64,000 nucleotides of DNA from an uncultured Ruminococcus sp. (GTDB lineage Bacteria; Bacillota_A; Clostridia; Oscillospirales; Ruminococcaceae). The notes beneath the pieces are model-generated. The model was given only the letters and a program-made list of their open reading frames with translations. It did no database searches and was not told where the DNA came from. Shown here in pieces: positions 24,985-34,498 of the stretch (its first letter is position 1; each line of letters opens with the position of its first letter). Made by a program: the position numbers and the translations under genes. Where the stretch lies: assembly GCA_900315975.1 (NCBI GenBank), contig ONBA01000001.1, positions 88,158 through 152,157 on the forward strand, given 5' to 3'.

Positions 24985-26415
24985 ATGGAACCAATCACAA
25001 ACCAGTTTCTGGGTCACGAACCTGTTGGCAAACTTATGAAAAAATACGCTGTGCCTTGTATAATTTCACTGCTTGTGGGTGCTTTGTACAATATCGTTGA
25101 CCAGATTTTTATCGCCAATGCAAGCTATCTTGGTTCGTTCGGAAACGCCGCAAATACCGTCGTTTTTCCGCTTACTGTCATTGCTCTTGCTATTGCTGTA
25201 ATGATAGGAGACGGATGCTGTGCATTTGTTAGTATCAGTCTCGGAAAGGGAGAAAATGAAAACGCAAAGAAAAGTGTCGGAAATTCCGTTGTTCTGACAA
25301 TTGTATCAAGCATTATTCTTTGTGCTGTCTACCTTTTTTTCAGCGACAGCATTATCGCTATGTTCGGAGGCACAGTCAATCCTGAGACCTTCCGCAACTC
25401 GAAAGAATACTTCTTCTACATCTCGATCGGTATCCCTTTTTATATGTTCGGTCAGGCTATGAACCCAATTATACGTGCCGACGGCGCTCCTAAATTTGCT
25501 ATGCTTTCTACTCTTGCAGGCGCTGTCATCAATATGATACTTGACCCCATTTTTATTTTTACTTTCAAATGGGGAATGATGGGAGCGGCTGTCGCTACGG
25601 TTATCGGTCAGATCGTCACTTCTGCACTCGCTGTATGGTATCTTTGTAATATGAAACTCGTTAAGCCTGCAACCTCTGACTTCAGACCAGTTGCCGGAAT
25701 TATCCGTCATACTCTCATACTCGGTCTGACCAGCTTTCTTTCGCAAATATCACTCGTTGCAGCTATGGCGGCTATCAATAACATGATACGCAAATACGGT
25801 GCACTTGATACGGTTTTCGGACAAGAACAGTATTCACAGATACCAATGGCAGTGGTCGGGATAGTAATGAAGTTTTTTCAAATAGTTATTTCTGTAGTTG
25901 TCGGAATGGCGGCAGGTTGTATACCAATAGTCGGTTTCAACATGGGTGCCGGACTCCTCGGCAGAGTCAGGGAATTGTTTACTAAACTTCTTACATATGA
26001 GGCAGGTATAGGAGCTTTCGCCCTCATTTTCGTGGAATTTTTCCCTAAACAGCTTATAAGTATTTTCGGAGCTGCAAATGAAAGCTCTTACTATACTGTT
26101 TTCGCAATGCACGCTTTCCGCATCTACCTCTGTATGATAGTTCTTGCATGTGTAAACAAGGCTTGTTTTATTTTTCTTCAGGCTATGGGCAAAGCATTTG
26201 AGTCTACGGCACTTTCTATGGTAAGGGAAATTGTTTTCGGAGTCGGATTCGCTATGATTCTTCCCCTATTCTACGGACTCGACGGAGTTCTTTACTCCAT
26301 GCCGGTATCTGATCTCCTTACATTTGCCGTTGCACTCATACTTATCATCAGAACATATAAACAACTTGATGACGGTAAACATCACTCAAAAAAACTCGCC
26401 GCAGCTATTCGATAG
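24985..26415 (+). CDS. MATE family multidrug efflux transporter
   Basis: Integral membrane protein of 476 residues with twelve helices in two MatE halves. The MepA-like N terminus shows GALYNIVDQIFI near residues 32-43 and the second repeat holds ISVVVGMAAGCIPIVGFN near 300. MATE pumps export cationic drugs or guanidinium-type compounds using sodium or proton gradients. The ATG follows GGAGGAATAAT, and the gene's leader carries a terminator hairpin, which suggests ligand-dependent control. Confidence 0.93.
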   Translation: MEPITNQFLGHEPVGKLMKKYAVPCIISLLVGALYNIVDQIFIANASYLGSFGNAANTVVFPLTVIALAIAVMIGDGCCAFVSISLGKGENENAKKSVGNSVVLTIVSSIILCAVYLFFSDSIIAMFGGTVNPETFRNSKEYFFYISIGIPFYMFGQAMNPIIRADGAPKFAMLSTLAGAVINMILDPIFIFTFKWGMMGAAVATVIGQIVTSALAVWYLCNMKLVKPATSDFRPVAGIIRHTLILGLTSFLSQISLVAAMAAINNMIRKYGALDTVFGQEQYSQIPMAVVGIVMKFFQIVISVVVGMAAGCIPIVGFNMGAGLLGRVRELFTKLLTYEAGIGAFALIFVEFFPKQLISIFGAANESSYYTVFAMHAFRIYLCMIVLACVNKACFIFLQAMGKAFESTALSMVREIVFGVGFAMILPLFYGLDGVLYSMPVSDLLTFAVALILIIRTYKQLDDGKHHSKKLAAAIR

Positions 26416-26485
26416 ATGCATACAAAATCTATCAACATAGACCTAACCCTCTGCGCTTAAAAGAGATTTTAAACTTCCGCTGAGT

Positions 26486-26707
26486 GTGACCGGAGAAAAC
26501 AGTGTACTCGCCGCTATCCTCTACTATCCCTACTATGAAGGATTCAATGTATTTACTCTCCTTGCAAACTGGCTTAAACTCATATGCTTCAACTTCCCTT
26601 TTGCATTCTTCTCACAACTTTTCTTCATTCAGCCGCTTATCAGAACAGTTTTCAAATTCGTTATGGGCAGAATCGGCAACAGCGAAGAAAGCAAAGTTTC
26701 TGCATAA
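26486..26707 (+). pseudogene. C-terminal remnant of a DUF2798-like membrane protein
   Basis: An open frame of 73 codons, directly preceded by an in-frame stop and lacking a ribosome binding site, encodes two hydrophobic segments. The FNFPFAFFSQLFFIQPLIR stretch resembles the C-terminal half of small DUF2798 membrane proteins. The expected N-terminal half is missing from the 70 bases between the MATE stop and this point. I read it as a truncated remnant; a genuine short gene starting at GTG is less likely. Confidence 0.5.
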
Positions 26708-26710
26708 GAT

Positions 26711-26762
26711 ATAGGCAACACCGCACAAAGACCGCTTGACGTCTTTGTGCGGTATTGCCTAT
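26711..26762. repeat. Long inverted repeat (22-bp arms)
   Basis: Arms at 26711-26732 and 26741-26762 pair over 22 bases with one mismatch around the loop CGCTTGAC. There is no T tract on either side, so it does not look like a plain terminator. It could be a small palindromic repeat of the REP/MITE kind or an mRNA end structure. Confidence 0.75.
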
Positions 26763-26770
26763 AATAAATC

Positions 26771-26803
26771 AGCTGCGTAGTGATAATACGCAGCTTTACT
26801 TTT
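26771..26803 (+). terminator. Intrinsic terminator before bioY
   Basis: A 9-bp stem (26771-26779 with 26787-26795), a 7-base loop and a short T-rich tail. It closes the MATE transcription unit just before the bio promoter. Confidence 0.75.
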
Positions 26804-26835
26804 GTAATTCACGTCACCTATATCAAAAAATACGG

Positions 26836-26864
26836 TTGACATAATTATTTCATTGTGCTATAAT
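26836..26864 (+). promoter_or_regulatory. Promoter of the biotin operon
   Basis: A perfect consensus: TTGACA (26836-26841), 17 bases, TATAAT (26859-26864). The predicted start near 26871 leaves an 18-base leader if bioY begins at ATT 26889. I see no TTGTTAAC-type BirA operator. Confidence 0.88.
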
Positions 26865-26888
26865 ATTCCTTGAAAGGAAGTGACTGTC

Positions 26889-27467
26889 ATTAATAATACT
26901 GTCAAAACAAAAGACCTCGTCCTGACTGCAATGTTTACCGCCCTCATTACAGCAGGCGCTTACATACGTATACCTGTTCCTGTTTGTCCGTTTACACTGC
27001 AATTTCTGTTCACTACTCTTGCAGGTATTGTCCTCGGAAAAAACAAAGGTGCAGCTGCTACTGCACTCTATGTCGTTCTCGGACTTGCAGGCTTGCCTGT
27101 CTTTACAGGCGGCGGTGGTATAGGATATGTATTACAGCCGACTTTTGGCTATCTCATTGGATTTATCGCAGGTTCATATCTCACCGGTCACATAGTTCAC
27201 GGCGGTGCACCTACTACTAAGAGACTGCTTGCAGGCTGCTTTTCAGGACTTTTGGTAGTATATGCTTTCGGCATGATTTATTATCGAATGATAAGTGTGC
27301 TATGGCTGAATGACCCCATAAGCATAGGGAAATTATTCCTCTACTGCTTTGTACTTGCAGTCCCCGGGGACATTCTGCTATGTATTCTTTCGGCAGCAAT
27401 AGCTAAACGTATTGCACCTATTATTGAATTGAGAGGTACCCATAATGAATATAGCAACGTTAACTGA
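26889..27467 (+). CDS. bioY: Biotin transporter BioY
   Basis: S-component of an ECF-type biotin importer, 192 residues, with about six helices. Family marks are RIPVPVCPFTLQ near residue 25, the TALYVVLGLAGLPVF helix near 62 and GGIGYVLQPTFGYL near 80. There is no ATG, GTG or TTG at a sensible distance from the AAGGAAG at 26874-26880; the codon eight bases after it is ATT. A GTG at 26880 is in frame but overlaps that site, so ATT at 26889 is my choice. First gene of bioYBDA; it overlaps bioB by 23 bases. Confidence 0.88.
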   Translation: MNNTVKTKDLVLTAMFTALITAGAYIRIPVPVCPFTLQFLFTTLAGIVLGKNKGAAATALYVVLGLAGLPVFTGGGGIGYVLQPTFGYLIGFIAGSYLTGHIVHGGAPTTKRLLAGCFSGLLVVYAFGMIYYRMISVLWLNDPISIGKLFLYCFVLAVPGDILLCILSAAIAKRIAPIIELRGTHNEYSNVN

Positions 27468-28419
27468 ACAGATAATATCGGGAAAAAGACTGACCCGCGA
27501 TGACGACCTCAGCTTTCTGCTGAATGCTGACCTTGATGAACTTTGCAGCTGTGCTGACAAACTGAGAAAGCATTTCAGCGGTGACCGCGCTAATCTTTGC
27601 AGTATTATAAACGGAAGAAGCGGTCGCTGTCCGGAAGACTGCAAATTCTGTGCACAGTCCGCACACCACTGCACTGGAATTGAAGAGTACTCATTTCTTG
27701 ACAAAAACACGATTCTCGCTGAGTGTACTCACAATGACGAACAGGGTGTTGACAGATTCGCTATCGTTACCGCAGGCAGAAAACTTAGCGGCAAAGAATT
27801 TGAAAAAGCACTTGACACGTACCGCACGCTCTCAGAAAAAACAGCTGTTGACTTTTGTGCGTCGTTCGGTCTGCTTGAAGAATCACAGTTTGCAGAACTC
27901 CGCAAAGCAGGAGTAAAAAGATATCACGCAAACATCGAAACATCGCGTGCAAATTTCAAAAACATCTGCACTACACATACTTTCGACGACAAGCTTGAGT
28001 GCATACACAGGGCAAAAAACGCAGGACTCGAGGTGTGTTCCGGCGGAATTATAGGTATGGGCGAAAGCTGGCAGGACCGCATTGATATGGCTCTCACGCT
28101 CGCTGAACAGGGAGTAAACTCTATCCCCATAAACGCACTTATCCCCATTCATGGTACTCCACTTGAAGGTATTGAACGTATCACAGAACCCGATATTCTG
28201 CGCACTGTTGCAATATTCCGTTTCATTGTACCCGAAGCTGACATAAGACTCGCCGCCGGACGTAATCTCATGGAAAACTGCGGAGAAAAGGCATTTGTAA
28301 GCGGTGCAAATTCTGCGATAACCGGCGATATGCTTACTACCTCAGGTAATCGCATAGCTGAGGACATAACCATGCTTCACAATATAGGCTACACAACACG
28401 GAGGGACTATAATGCATAA
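27445..28419 (+). CDS. bioB: Biotin synthase
   Basis: Radical SAM enzyme of 324 residues that inserts sulfur into dethiobiotin. The cluster motif is CPEDCKFC at about residues 60-67, followed by AQSAHH. Later marks include CSGGIIGMGES near 200 and NALIPIHGTPLE near 230, typical of BioB. GAGAGG precedes the ATG inside the bioY end. It overlaps bioD by eight bases. Confidence 0.96.
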   Translation: MNIATLTEQIISGKRLTRDDDLSFLLNADLDELCSCADKLRKHFSGDRANLCSIINGRSGRCPEDCKFCAQSAHHCTGIEEYSFLDKNTILAECTHNDEQGVDRFAIVTAGRKLSGKEFEKALDTYRTLSEKTAVDFCASFGLLEESQFAELRKAGVKRYHANIETSRANFKNICTTHTFDDKLECIHRAKNAGLEVCSGGIIGMGESWQDRIDMALTLAEQGVNSIPINALIPIHGTPLEGIERITEPDILRTVAIFRFIVPEADIRLAAGRNLMENCGEKAFVSGANSAITGDMLTTSGNRIAEDITMLHNIGYTTRRDYNA

Positions 28420-29110
28420 CGGAATCTTTATTACCGGAACAGGAACCGACATCGGAAAAACTTACGTAACTGCACTTATAGTAAAAAAACTGCATGAGGC
28501 AGGCTGCAAAACTGCCTATTTCAAGGCTGCTGTAAGCGGAAATGAACGCGATGAAAACGGCAGTCTTATTCCCGGAGACGCTCTTTGCGTGAAAAACGTT
28601 TCCGGCATTTCTCAGCCGCTTGAAACGATGTGTCCGTATGTTTATGAGAATGCACTCTCCCCTCACCTTGCTGCTAAAGTTGAGGGAAATCCTGTCGAAC
28701 TTGAAAGGGTAACTGCGCAGTTTCATGAACTCTGCCGCGAATACGATACCATTATTTGCGAGGGAAGCGGTGGTATACTTTGCCCTATCCGCTTTGACGA
28801 AACTGTTATCATGCTCGAAGACGTGATAAAATCACTTGACCTGCCATGCCTTATAATCGCAGATGCAGGTCTTGGTACTATCAACAATACCGTCCTGACC
28901 GTTGAATACATGAGGGCGCACGGACTCACTGTAAACGGCTTGATACTCAACAACTTCCACAAGGGTGACCTTATGGAAGAAGACAATAAATTTATGTGTG
29001 AAAAGCTCACAGGACTGCCTGTTATTGCCTGCGTTGGCGAAAATGACCCTGACATTGATATCGACCCACAACTGCTTCTGAGTATCTGCCGAAAAGGAGG
29101 AAAAATATGA
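28412..29110 (+). CDS. bioD: Dethiobiotin synthetase
   Basis: ATP-dependent carboxylase of 232 residues closing the ureido ring of biotin. The P-loop is GTGTDIGKT at residues 9-17. Other marks are the ICEGSGGILCPI loop near 112 and a catalytic lysine in YFKAAVSG near 38. It overlaps bioB upstream and bioA downstream (ATGA), so the operon is coupled. Confidence 0.96.
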   Translation: MHNGIFITGTGTDIGKTYVTALIVKKLHEAGCKTAYFKAAVSGNERDENGSLIPGDALCVKNVSGISQPLETMCPYVYENALSPHLAAKVEGNPVELERVTAQFHELCREYDTIICEGSGGILCPIRFDETVIMLEDVIKSLDLPCLIIADAGLGTINNTVLTVEYMRAHGLTVNGLILNNFHKGDLMEEDNKFMCEKLTGLPVIACVGENDPDIDIDPQLLLSICRKGGKI

Positions 29111-30306
29111 TTTGGTATCCGTATGCACAAATGAAAACTCTCGATGCTCCCATTAAAATAGAACGTGCACAGGGAGTGCATCTCTACACCGAGGACGGTC
29201 ACGACCTTATTGACTCTGTTTCATCGTGGTGGAGCGTCATACACGGCTACAATCACCCGGAAATAAACGCCGCAATCAGCGGTCAGCTCGAAAAGTTTGC
29301 ACACGTTATGCTCGGCGGTCTTACACATGAACCGGTACAAAAGCTTTCTGACAAGCTTGCAGAATGGCTTCCCGGTGACCTCGACTACTGCTTTTTCTCT
29401 GATTCGGGAAGTGTTGCTGTTGAAGTCGCACTGAAAATGGCTTTGCAGTTCAACACTAACCGCGGCTCTGAACGTGACACTATCCTCGCGCTTGAACACG
29501 CATATCACGGTGATACTTTCAAGGCAATGGAAGTAGGCGACGATGAGGACTACCATTTCGCATTCGGAAAAAACAGTGAGAAAAAACGTGGTGTAATTCA
29601 CATTCCTACTGAGATATCCGCACTTGAAGACGCTTTCACTCAGTACGGTGAGCGTCTAACCTGTTTCATCGTTGAACCGCTTTTGCAGGGTGCAGGCGGT
29701 ATGAGAATGTACGATGTAAGCTTCCTCAGAAAAGCAAGACAGCTTTGTGATAAGTATGATGTACTACTGATATTCGACGAAGTCGCTACCGGATTCGGTC
29801 GTACCGGCAACCGCTTCGTTGCAGACCTTGTTCTCTCCGATATATTGGTACTCGGCAAGGCACTGACCGGTGGTTATATAGGTCATGCTGTTACAGTTGC
29901 AAATAAAAAAGTGTGGGAAGGCTTCATGAGCGATGACCCCACTCACGCTTTCATGCATGGTCCGACTTTTATGGGAAATGCACTCGCCTGCTGTGCGGCT
30001 TTAAAGTCGATAGAGCTGTTTGAACGTGACGACTACCTCGCTAAAATCCGCAGAATAGAAGAAATAACCCGACGTGAGATGGCAGGTTTTTCTGACCCAC
30101 GTATCAAAGAAGTCAGAATCATGGGTGGCTGTGTATGCATAGAAGTCTTCGACGGTACAGTACTCGACGGATTCAGGAAATTTGCTTACGAGCATGGAGT
30201 TTTCAGCAGAACATTCCTCAGATATATGTACGCTATGGTACCATATGTTATCAACGAGGACGAACTTACAAAAATACTTGATACCATGAAATCATGGTTC
30301 AGATAA
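29107..30306 (+). CDS. bioA: Adenosylmethionine-8-amino-7-oxononanoate aminotransferase
   Basis: PLP class III aminotransferase of 399 residues making 7,8-diaminopelargonate. It has WYPYAQMK at the start, SWWSVIHGYNHP near 40, LIFDEVATGFGRTG near 222 and the PLP lysine in VLGKALTGGY near 259. The pathway in this operon runs from KAPA to biotin; bioF and the pimeloyl-making genes are not here, so KAPA must come from elsewhere or from outside. Confidence 0.96.
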   Translation: MIWYPYAQMKTLDAPIKIERAQGVHLYTEDGHDLIDSVSSWWSVIHGYNHPEINAAISGQLEKFAHVMLGGLTHEPVQKLSDKLAEWLPGDLDYCFFSDSGSVAVEVALKMALQFNTNRGSERDTILALEHAYHGDTFKAMEVGDDEDYHFAFGKNSEKKRGVIHIPTEISALEDAFTQYGERLTCFIVEPLLQGAGGMRMYDVSFLRKARQLCDKYDVLLIFDEVATGFGRTGNRFVADLVLSDILVLGKALTGGYIGHAVTVANKKVWEGFMSDDPTHAFMHGPTFMGNALACCAALKSIELFERDDYLAKIRRIEEITRREMAGFSDPRIKEVRIMGGCVCIEVFDGTVLDGFRKFAYEHGVFSRTFLRYMYAMVPYVINEDELTKILDTMKSWFR

Positions 30307-30309
30307 AAC

Positions 30310-30351
30310 AAATGCTGTGCATTTTTGGAAGTCCCATAATGCACAGCATTT
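30310..30351. terminator. Bidirectional terminator between bioA and the V-ATPase
   Basis: A 14-bp stem (30310-30323 with 30338-30351) lies in the 47 bases between convergent bioA and the last V-ATPase gene, with T-rich flanks on the plus strand and A/T-rich flanks on the other. Confidence 0.85.
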
Positions 30352-30353
30352 TC

Positions 30354-31004
30354 TTATGTGAAATTGTGACTCTGTCTGAGTACCATGTCCTTGACCTTCA
30401 TAAGCGAAGTTGTTGTACTGCGCTCGTTTTCAGATAGTTTCATCGTGATATACTTGATAGTCTCCTGATAGTCGGGAATCATGATATGCTCAAGTGCATT
30501 TACACGTCGGCGGGTCTTTTCAATCTCGTCCGCCATAAGCTGACACGCTTTTTCTACTTCTGCAAGACGTATCATCTTCGGGAATACCTCACTCAGTGCA
30601 CTTACTGCACCGTCAAGGTCAGAAGAGGTAAAAGCAGTGCCGTAAGAATAAATGTCACTTGTATCGCTTGTACGGTATTTCGGGCTGAATATCGGGATAT
30701 ACACACTCATTACGTTTTTCTCCCCTACTTCAAGCTCGACTTCCTGTTTCGGAAGCATTAGTGCTGTTTCAAGAGCTTCCCTCTGCATTACAGAACCTGC
30801 AACTGCCATATACCTGTCTGCCTCGGCAATTGCCGCCTCGACCTCACTTCTCAGCTGTCTGTTCTCCTTAATGAGTATCATAAACTGTCTCATCAGTTCA
30901 TCGCGCTTATCCTTGAGAAGCTTATGTCCGCGCTGAGCTGAAACAAGCTTCTTTTTGAGTTTGCTCAGCTCCATTCGCGTAGGATTTACGTTAAGTCTTG
31001 CCAA
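30354..31004 (-). CDS. ntpD: V-type ATP synthase subunit D
   Basis: Central rotor shaft subunit of 216 residues, mostly long alpha helices forming an antiparallel coiled coil. The LNVNPTRMELSKLKKKL start and the RRVNALEHIMIP stretch near residue 178 are diagnostic. Last gene of the nine-gene operon H-I-K-E-C-F-A-B-D. Confidence 0.96.
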   Translation of the reverse strand: MARLNVNPTRMELSKLKKKLVSAQRGHKLLKDKRDELMRQFMILIKENRQLRSEVEAAIAEADRYMAVAGSVMQREALETALMLPKQEVELEVGEKNVMSVYIPIFSPKYRTSDTSDIYSYGTAFTSSDLDGAVSALSEVFPKMIRLAEVEKACQLMADEIEKTRRRVNALEHIMIPDYQETIKYITMKLSENERSTTTSLMKVKDMVLRQSHNFT

Positions 31005-31015
31005 TGCAGCTCACC

Positions 31016-32392
31016 TCAATCTTGTTTATCATAGTATTCAGCGAGATACTCCTCCCTGATACGTCTCAGCTCACTTCTCGGAAGAAGTCGGAGAAGCTCC
31101 CAGCCAATCGAGAGCGTTTCCTCAATACTGCGGTTATTCTCGAATCCCTGCGAAACGTAGCGCTTCTCGAACTCATCAGCAAATTTTGCATAGAGCAGGT
31201 CTGTCGGAGTAAGAGCTGCCTCACCGAGTACGACCATGAGTTCCTTTGCGTCCTTTCCGCGGGCATATGCCGAGAAAAGCTGATTCATTGTGTCGGAATG
31301 GTCAGCACGGGTCTTGCCCTTGCCTATACCCTTATCTTTAAGACGTGAAAGCGACGGCAGAACGTCTACCGGCGGAGTAATACCCTTGCGGTATAGTTCA
31401 CGCGAAAGAATTATCTGTCCCTCTGTGATGTAACCTGTAAGGTCAGGGATAGGATGGGTCTTGTCGTCCTCGGGCATGGTGAGGATAGGTATCATTGTGA
31501 TACTTCCGTCCTTGCCGTCCTGACGTCCTGCACGCTCATAAATAGACGCGAGGTCTGTGTACATATAACCCGGATAGCCGCGTCGTCCTGGAACTTCCTT
31601 ACGTGCTGCCGATACCTCACGCAGAGCATCGGCATAGTTTGTGATATCGGTAAGGATAACGAGTACGTGCATACCCTTTTCAAATGCAAGATACTCAGCA
31701 GCTGTGAGTGCCATTTTAGGAGTTGCAAGGCGCTCGATAGCCGAGTCGTTTGCAAGATTTACAAACAGGACTGTTCTGTCGAGAGCACCTGTCTCACGGA
31801 AGCTGCGTACAAAGTATTCCGACTCTTCAAATGTAATACCCATTGCGGCAAATACAACGGCAAACTGCTCATTATCACCGAGTACACGAGCCTGTCGCGC
31901 TATCTGCGCCGCAAGCTGAGCGTGTGGAAGTCCGCTTGCTGAGAAGATAGGAAGCTTCTGACCGCGAACAAGTGTGTTAAGTCCGTCAATTGCGGAAACT
32001 CCGGTCTGAATGAACTCCTGCGGGTACTTTCTCGCAACCGGATTCATCGGGAGACCGTTAACGTCCATGCGCATATCAGGTATTATCTCCGGACCGTCGT
32101 CTATAGGTCTGCCGAGACCGTCAAATACACGTCCGAGCATATCCTCGGAAACACCGAGTTCCATCTGATGACCTGAAAAAACAACCGCACTGTCCTTGAG
32201 GTTGATACCTGCGGCATTCTCAAAAAGCTGAACGAGAGCATTGTTTCCGTCTATCTCAAGTACACGGCAGCGGCGCTTTTCGCCGTTTGAAAGCCTTATC
32301 TCGGCAAGCTCGCCGTATGTTACGTTTTCTACATCCTTTACGAGGAGAAGAGGACCTGCCGCCTCTTCAATAGTTCTGTATTCTCTTGGCAT
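31016..32392 (-). CDS. ntpB: V-type ATP synthase subunit B
   Basis: Non-catalytic nucleotide-site subunit of the V1 head, 458 residues. It shows [13 protein letters not shown] at the start, [21 protein letters not shown] near 145 and the [15 protein letters not shown] loop near 265, and lacks a Walker A motif as expected. Its start overlaps the subunit A stop by one base. Confidence 0.97.
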   Translation of the reverse strand: MPREYRTIEEAAGPLLLVKDVENVTYGELAEIRLSNGEKRRCRVLEIDGNNALVQLFENAAGINLKDSAVVFSGHQMELGVSEDMLGRVFDGLGRPIDDGPEIIPDMRMDVNGLPMNPVARKYPQEFIQTGVSAIDGLNTLVRGQKLPIFSASGLPHAQLAAQIARQARVLGDNEQFAVVFAAMGITFEESEYFVRSFRETGALDRTVLFVNLANDSAIERLATPKMALTAAEYLAFEKGMHVLVILTDITNYADALREVSAARKEVPGRRGYPGYMYTDLASIYERAGRQDGKDGSITMIPILTMPEDDKTHPIPDLTGYITEGQIILSRELYRKGITPPVDVLPSLSRLKDKGIGKGKTRADHSDTMNQLFSAYARGKDAKELMVVLGEAALTPTDLLYAKFADEFEKRYVSQGFENNRSIEETLSIGWELLRLLPRSELRRIREEYLAEYYDKQD

Positions 32393-34161
32393 CAGTCTTC
32401 CTCCTTGTTGAGAAGCTCGTCAAGTTCAGATGATATTTCAACTGTGAGCTTTTCAAATTCATGGTCAGTCTCGTTTTCGGGAACGTACTTGAATCGTCCA
32501 ATACGCTCACGTACTGCGAGTCCGGCAACTTCTTCAACGTCTGCACCCTTCTTTATTGCTGCCTCTGCTTCATCGTTGAAACCGAGTATAAGCTTCATCA
32601 TATAGAGCTGCTTCTTGAGACTTGTATACGTATCAACTTCGTGGAATGCAAGCTGATGCAGAAAGTCCTCACGGATAGAACGCGCAGTCTCCATTTTGAG
32701 ACGGTCTCCTGCGGAAAGTGCGTCCATACCGATGAGTTTAACGATTTCTTTCAGCTCTGCCTCGTCATGAAGTATAGACATAAACCTTGCACGCGATTTC
32801 ATCCATTCCTTCGATACATTGCTGTCGTACCACGGAGCAAGTGAATCAGCATAAAGCGAATAGCTCGTCAGCCAGTTTATAGCCGGAAAGTGACGCTGAT
32901 ATGCGAGGTTAGAGTCGAGTCCCCAGAACACTTTTACGATACGAAGAGTTGCCTGTGATACCGGCTCTGAGATATCACCGCCCGGAGGCGATACAGCACC
33001 GATTACAGAAAGCGCACCCTCTCTTCCGTCAGCACCGGTCGAGATAACTCTTCCCGCACGCTCATAAAACTGTGCGAGACGACTTCCGAGGTATGCAGGA
33101 TAGCCCTCATCACCCGGCATTTCTTCAAGTCGTCCGGACATCTCACGAAGAGCTTCTGCCCAACGTGAAGTCGAGTCTGCCATAAGAGCTACGGAATAAC
33201 CCATATCACGGTAGTATTCAGCAATTGTGATACCTGTGTATACGGAAGCTTCACGTGCCGCAACAGGCATATCAGATGTATTTGCGATAAGAACTGTTCG
33301 CTCCATAAGAGACTTGCCGGTCTTAGGGTCGATAAGCTCAGGAAATTCGTTAAGAACGTCTGTCATTTCGTTTCCGCGCTCACCACAGCCGATGTATACT
33401 ATGATATCAGCTTCTGCCCATTTTGCAAGCTGATGCTGAGTTACAGTCTTTCCGCTTCCGAAAGGTCCGGGAATAGCCGCAACTCCGCCCTTTGCGATTG
33501 GGAAAAGGCAGTCTATAACACGCTGACCTGTTACAAGCGGCATATCGGGTGAAAGCTTCTTAGCGTAGGGTCTTCCGCGGCGGACCGGCCACTTCTGAAA
33601 CATGGAAAGCTCCTTGTCACCCTTGTCAGTCTCTACTACGCATACAGTCTCGTCAACTGTAAACTCGCCCTCTTTTACTGACTTTACCCTGCCGCTTATG
33701 CCGTTGGGTACCATTATTTTATGAAGAACAATATCAGTCTCGGGAACAGTACCGATAATGTCACCGCCTGTTACTGTGTCACCGGCTTTTACAGAAGGTG
33801 TGAATTTCCACTTCCTGTCACGTTTCAATGATGGAACTTCAACTCCGCGGGCGAGATTGTTTCCGCAGATCCTGCGTATATCATCAAGCGGACGCTGTAT
33901 ACCATCGTAGATACTGCCTATGAGTCCGGGACCAAGCTCAGCACTCATAGGTTCACCGGTTGACTCAACTGCCTGACCTGTTCCGAGTCCGGCAGTCTCC
34001 TCGTAAACCTGAATGGACGCACGGTCGCCGTGCATTTCTATTATCTCGCCGATAAGGCGCTTGTCGCTTACGCGGACAACGTCGAACATATTGGCATCTC
34101 TCATACCTTCAGCGACTACGAGAGGTCCTGATATTTTTACTATATTTCCTATACTTGCCAA
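32392..34161 (-). CDS. ntpA: V-type ATP synthase catalytic subunit A
   Basis: Catalytic subunit of 589 residues with Walker A GPFGSGKT near 231-238, the [11 protein letters not shown] loop after it and the long non-homologous insert typical of A subunits. The start is TTG at 34161: AAGGAG lies eight bases upstream and the protein then begins [15 protein letters not shown], the normal N terminus. Length matches the family. Confidence 0.96.
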   Translation of the reverse strand: MASIGNIVKISGPLVVAEGMRDANMFDVVRVSDKRLIGEIIEMHGDRASIQVYEETAGLGTGQAVESTGEPMSAELGPGLIGSIYDGIQRPLDDIRRICGNNLARGVEVPSLKRDRKWKFTPSVKAGDTVTGGDIIGTVPETDIVLHKIMVPNGISGRVKSVKEGEFTVDETVCVVETDKGDKELSMFQKWPVRRGRPYAKKLSPDMPLVTGQRVIDCLFPIAKGGVAAIPGPFGSGKTVTQHQLAKWAEADIIVYIGCGERGNEMTDVLNEFPELIDPKTGKSLMERTVLIANTSDMPVAAREASVYTGITIAEYYRDMGYSVALMADSTSRWAEALREMSGRLEEMPGDEGYPAYLGSRLAQFYERAGRVISTGADGREGALSVIGAVSPPGGDISEPVSQATLRIVKVFWGLDSNLAYQRHFPAINWLTSYSLYADSLAPWYDSNVSKEWMKSRARFMSILHDEAELKEIVKLIGMDALSAGDRLKMETARSIREDFLHQLAFHEVDTYTSLKKQLYMMKLILGFNDEAEAAIKKGADVEEVAGLAVRERIGRFKYVPENETDHEFEKLTVEISSELDELLNKEED

Positions 34162-34177
34162 AGTCGTAACTCCTTCC

Positions 34178-34498
34178 TCAATTAAGGATATCCGAGCCGA
34201 CAGCCTTCTCGACTGCCTCATGCAGAGCACGCATTCCATCGCCGGTATTTCCCTCGATTGCAGGGATAAGAACAATGGAAGGCAGTCTGCTGCTGCGGTA
34301 TTTTTTTATTGTATCAGCTGCAAGTGCGGCTGCGGGTTCAGTAATATATATCACCGCAAAATCGTTTGCGGCAAGCCTGTTTATAAGCTTCGATATTCTT
34401 GCACCGTCCGTCTCACAGAAAACTGAAAGTCCGAGCGCCGCAAATCCGGAAACGCTCGCTGTATCGCCGATAACGGCGACCTTATGCATTTCAGACAT
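34178..34498 (-). CDS. ntpG: V-type ATP synthase subunit F
   Basis: Small rotor subunit of 106 residues that sits on the central stalk with D. The [19 protein letters not shown] start and the [12 protein letters not shown] strand are typical. It overlaps the end of subunit C by eight bases. Naming of the small subunits differs between species (F corresponds to NtpG of Enterococcus hirae). Confidence 0.92.
   Translation of the reverse strand: MSEMHKVAVIGDTASVSGFAALGLSVFCETDGARISKLINRLAANDFAVIYITEPAAALAADTIKKYRSSRLPSIVLIPAIEGNTGDGMRALHEAVEKAVGSDILN

Noticed and set aside
31454..31942. Plus-strand frame of 162 codons inside V-ATPase subunit B
   Set aside because: Fully antisense to a conserved gene, rich in Cys/Ser/Arg as expected of a shadow frame.
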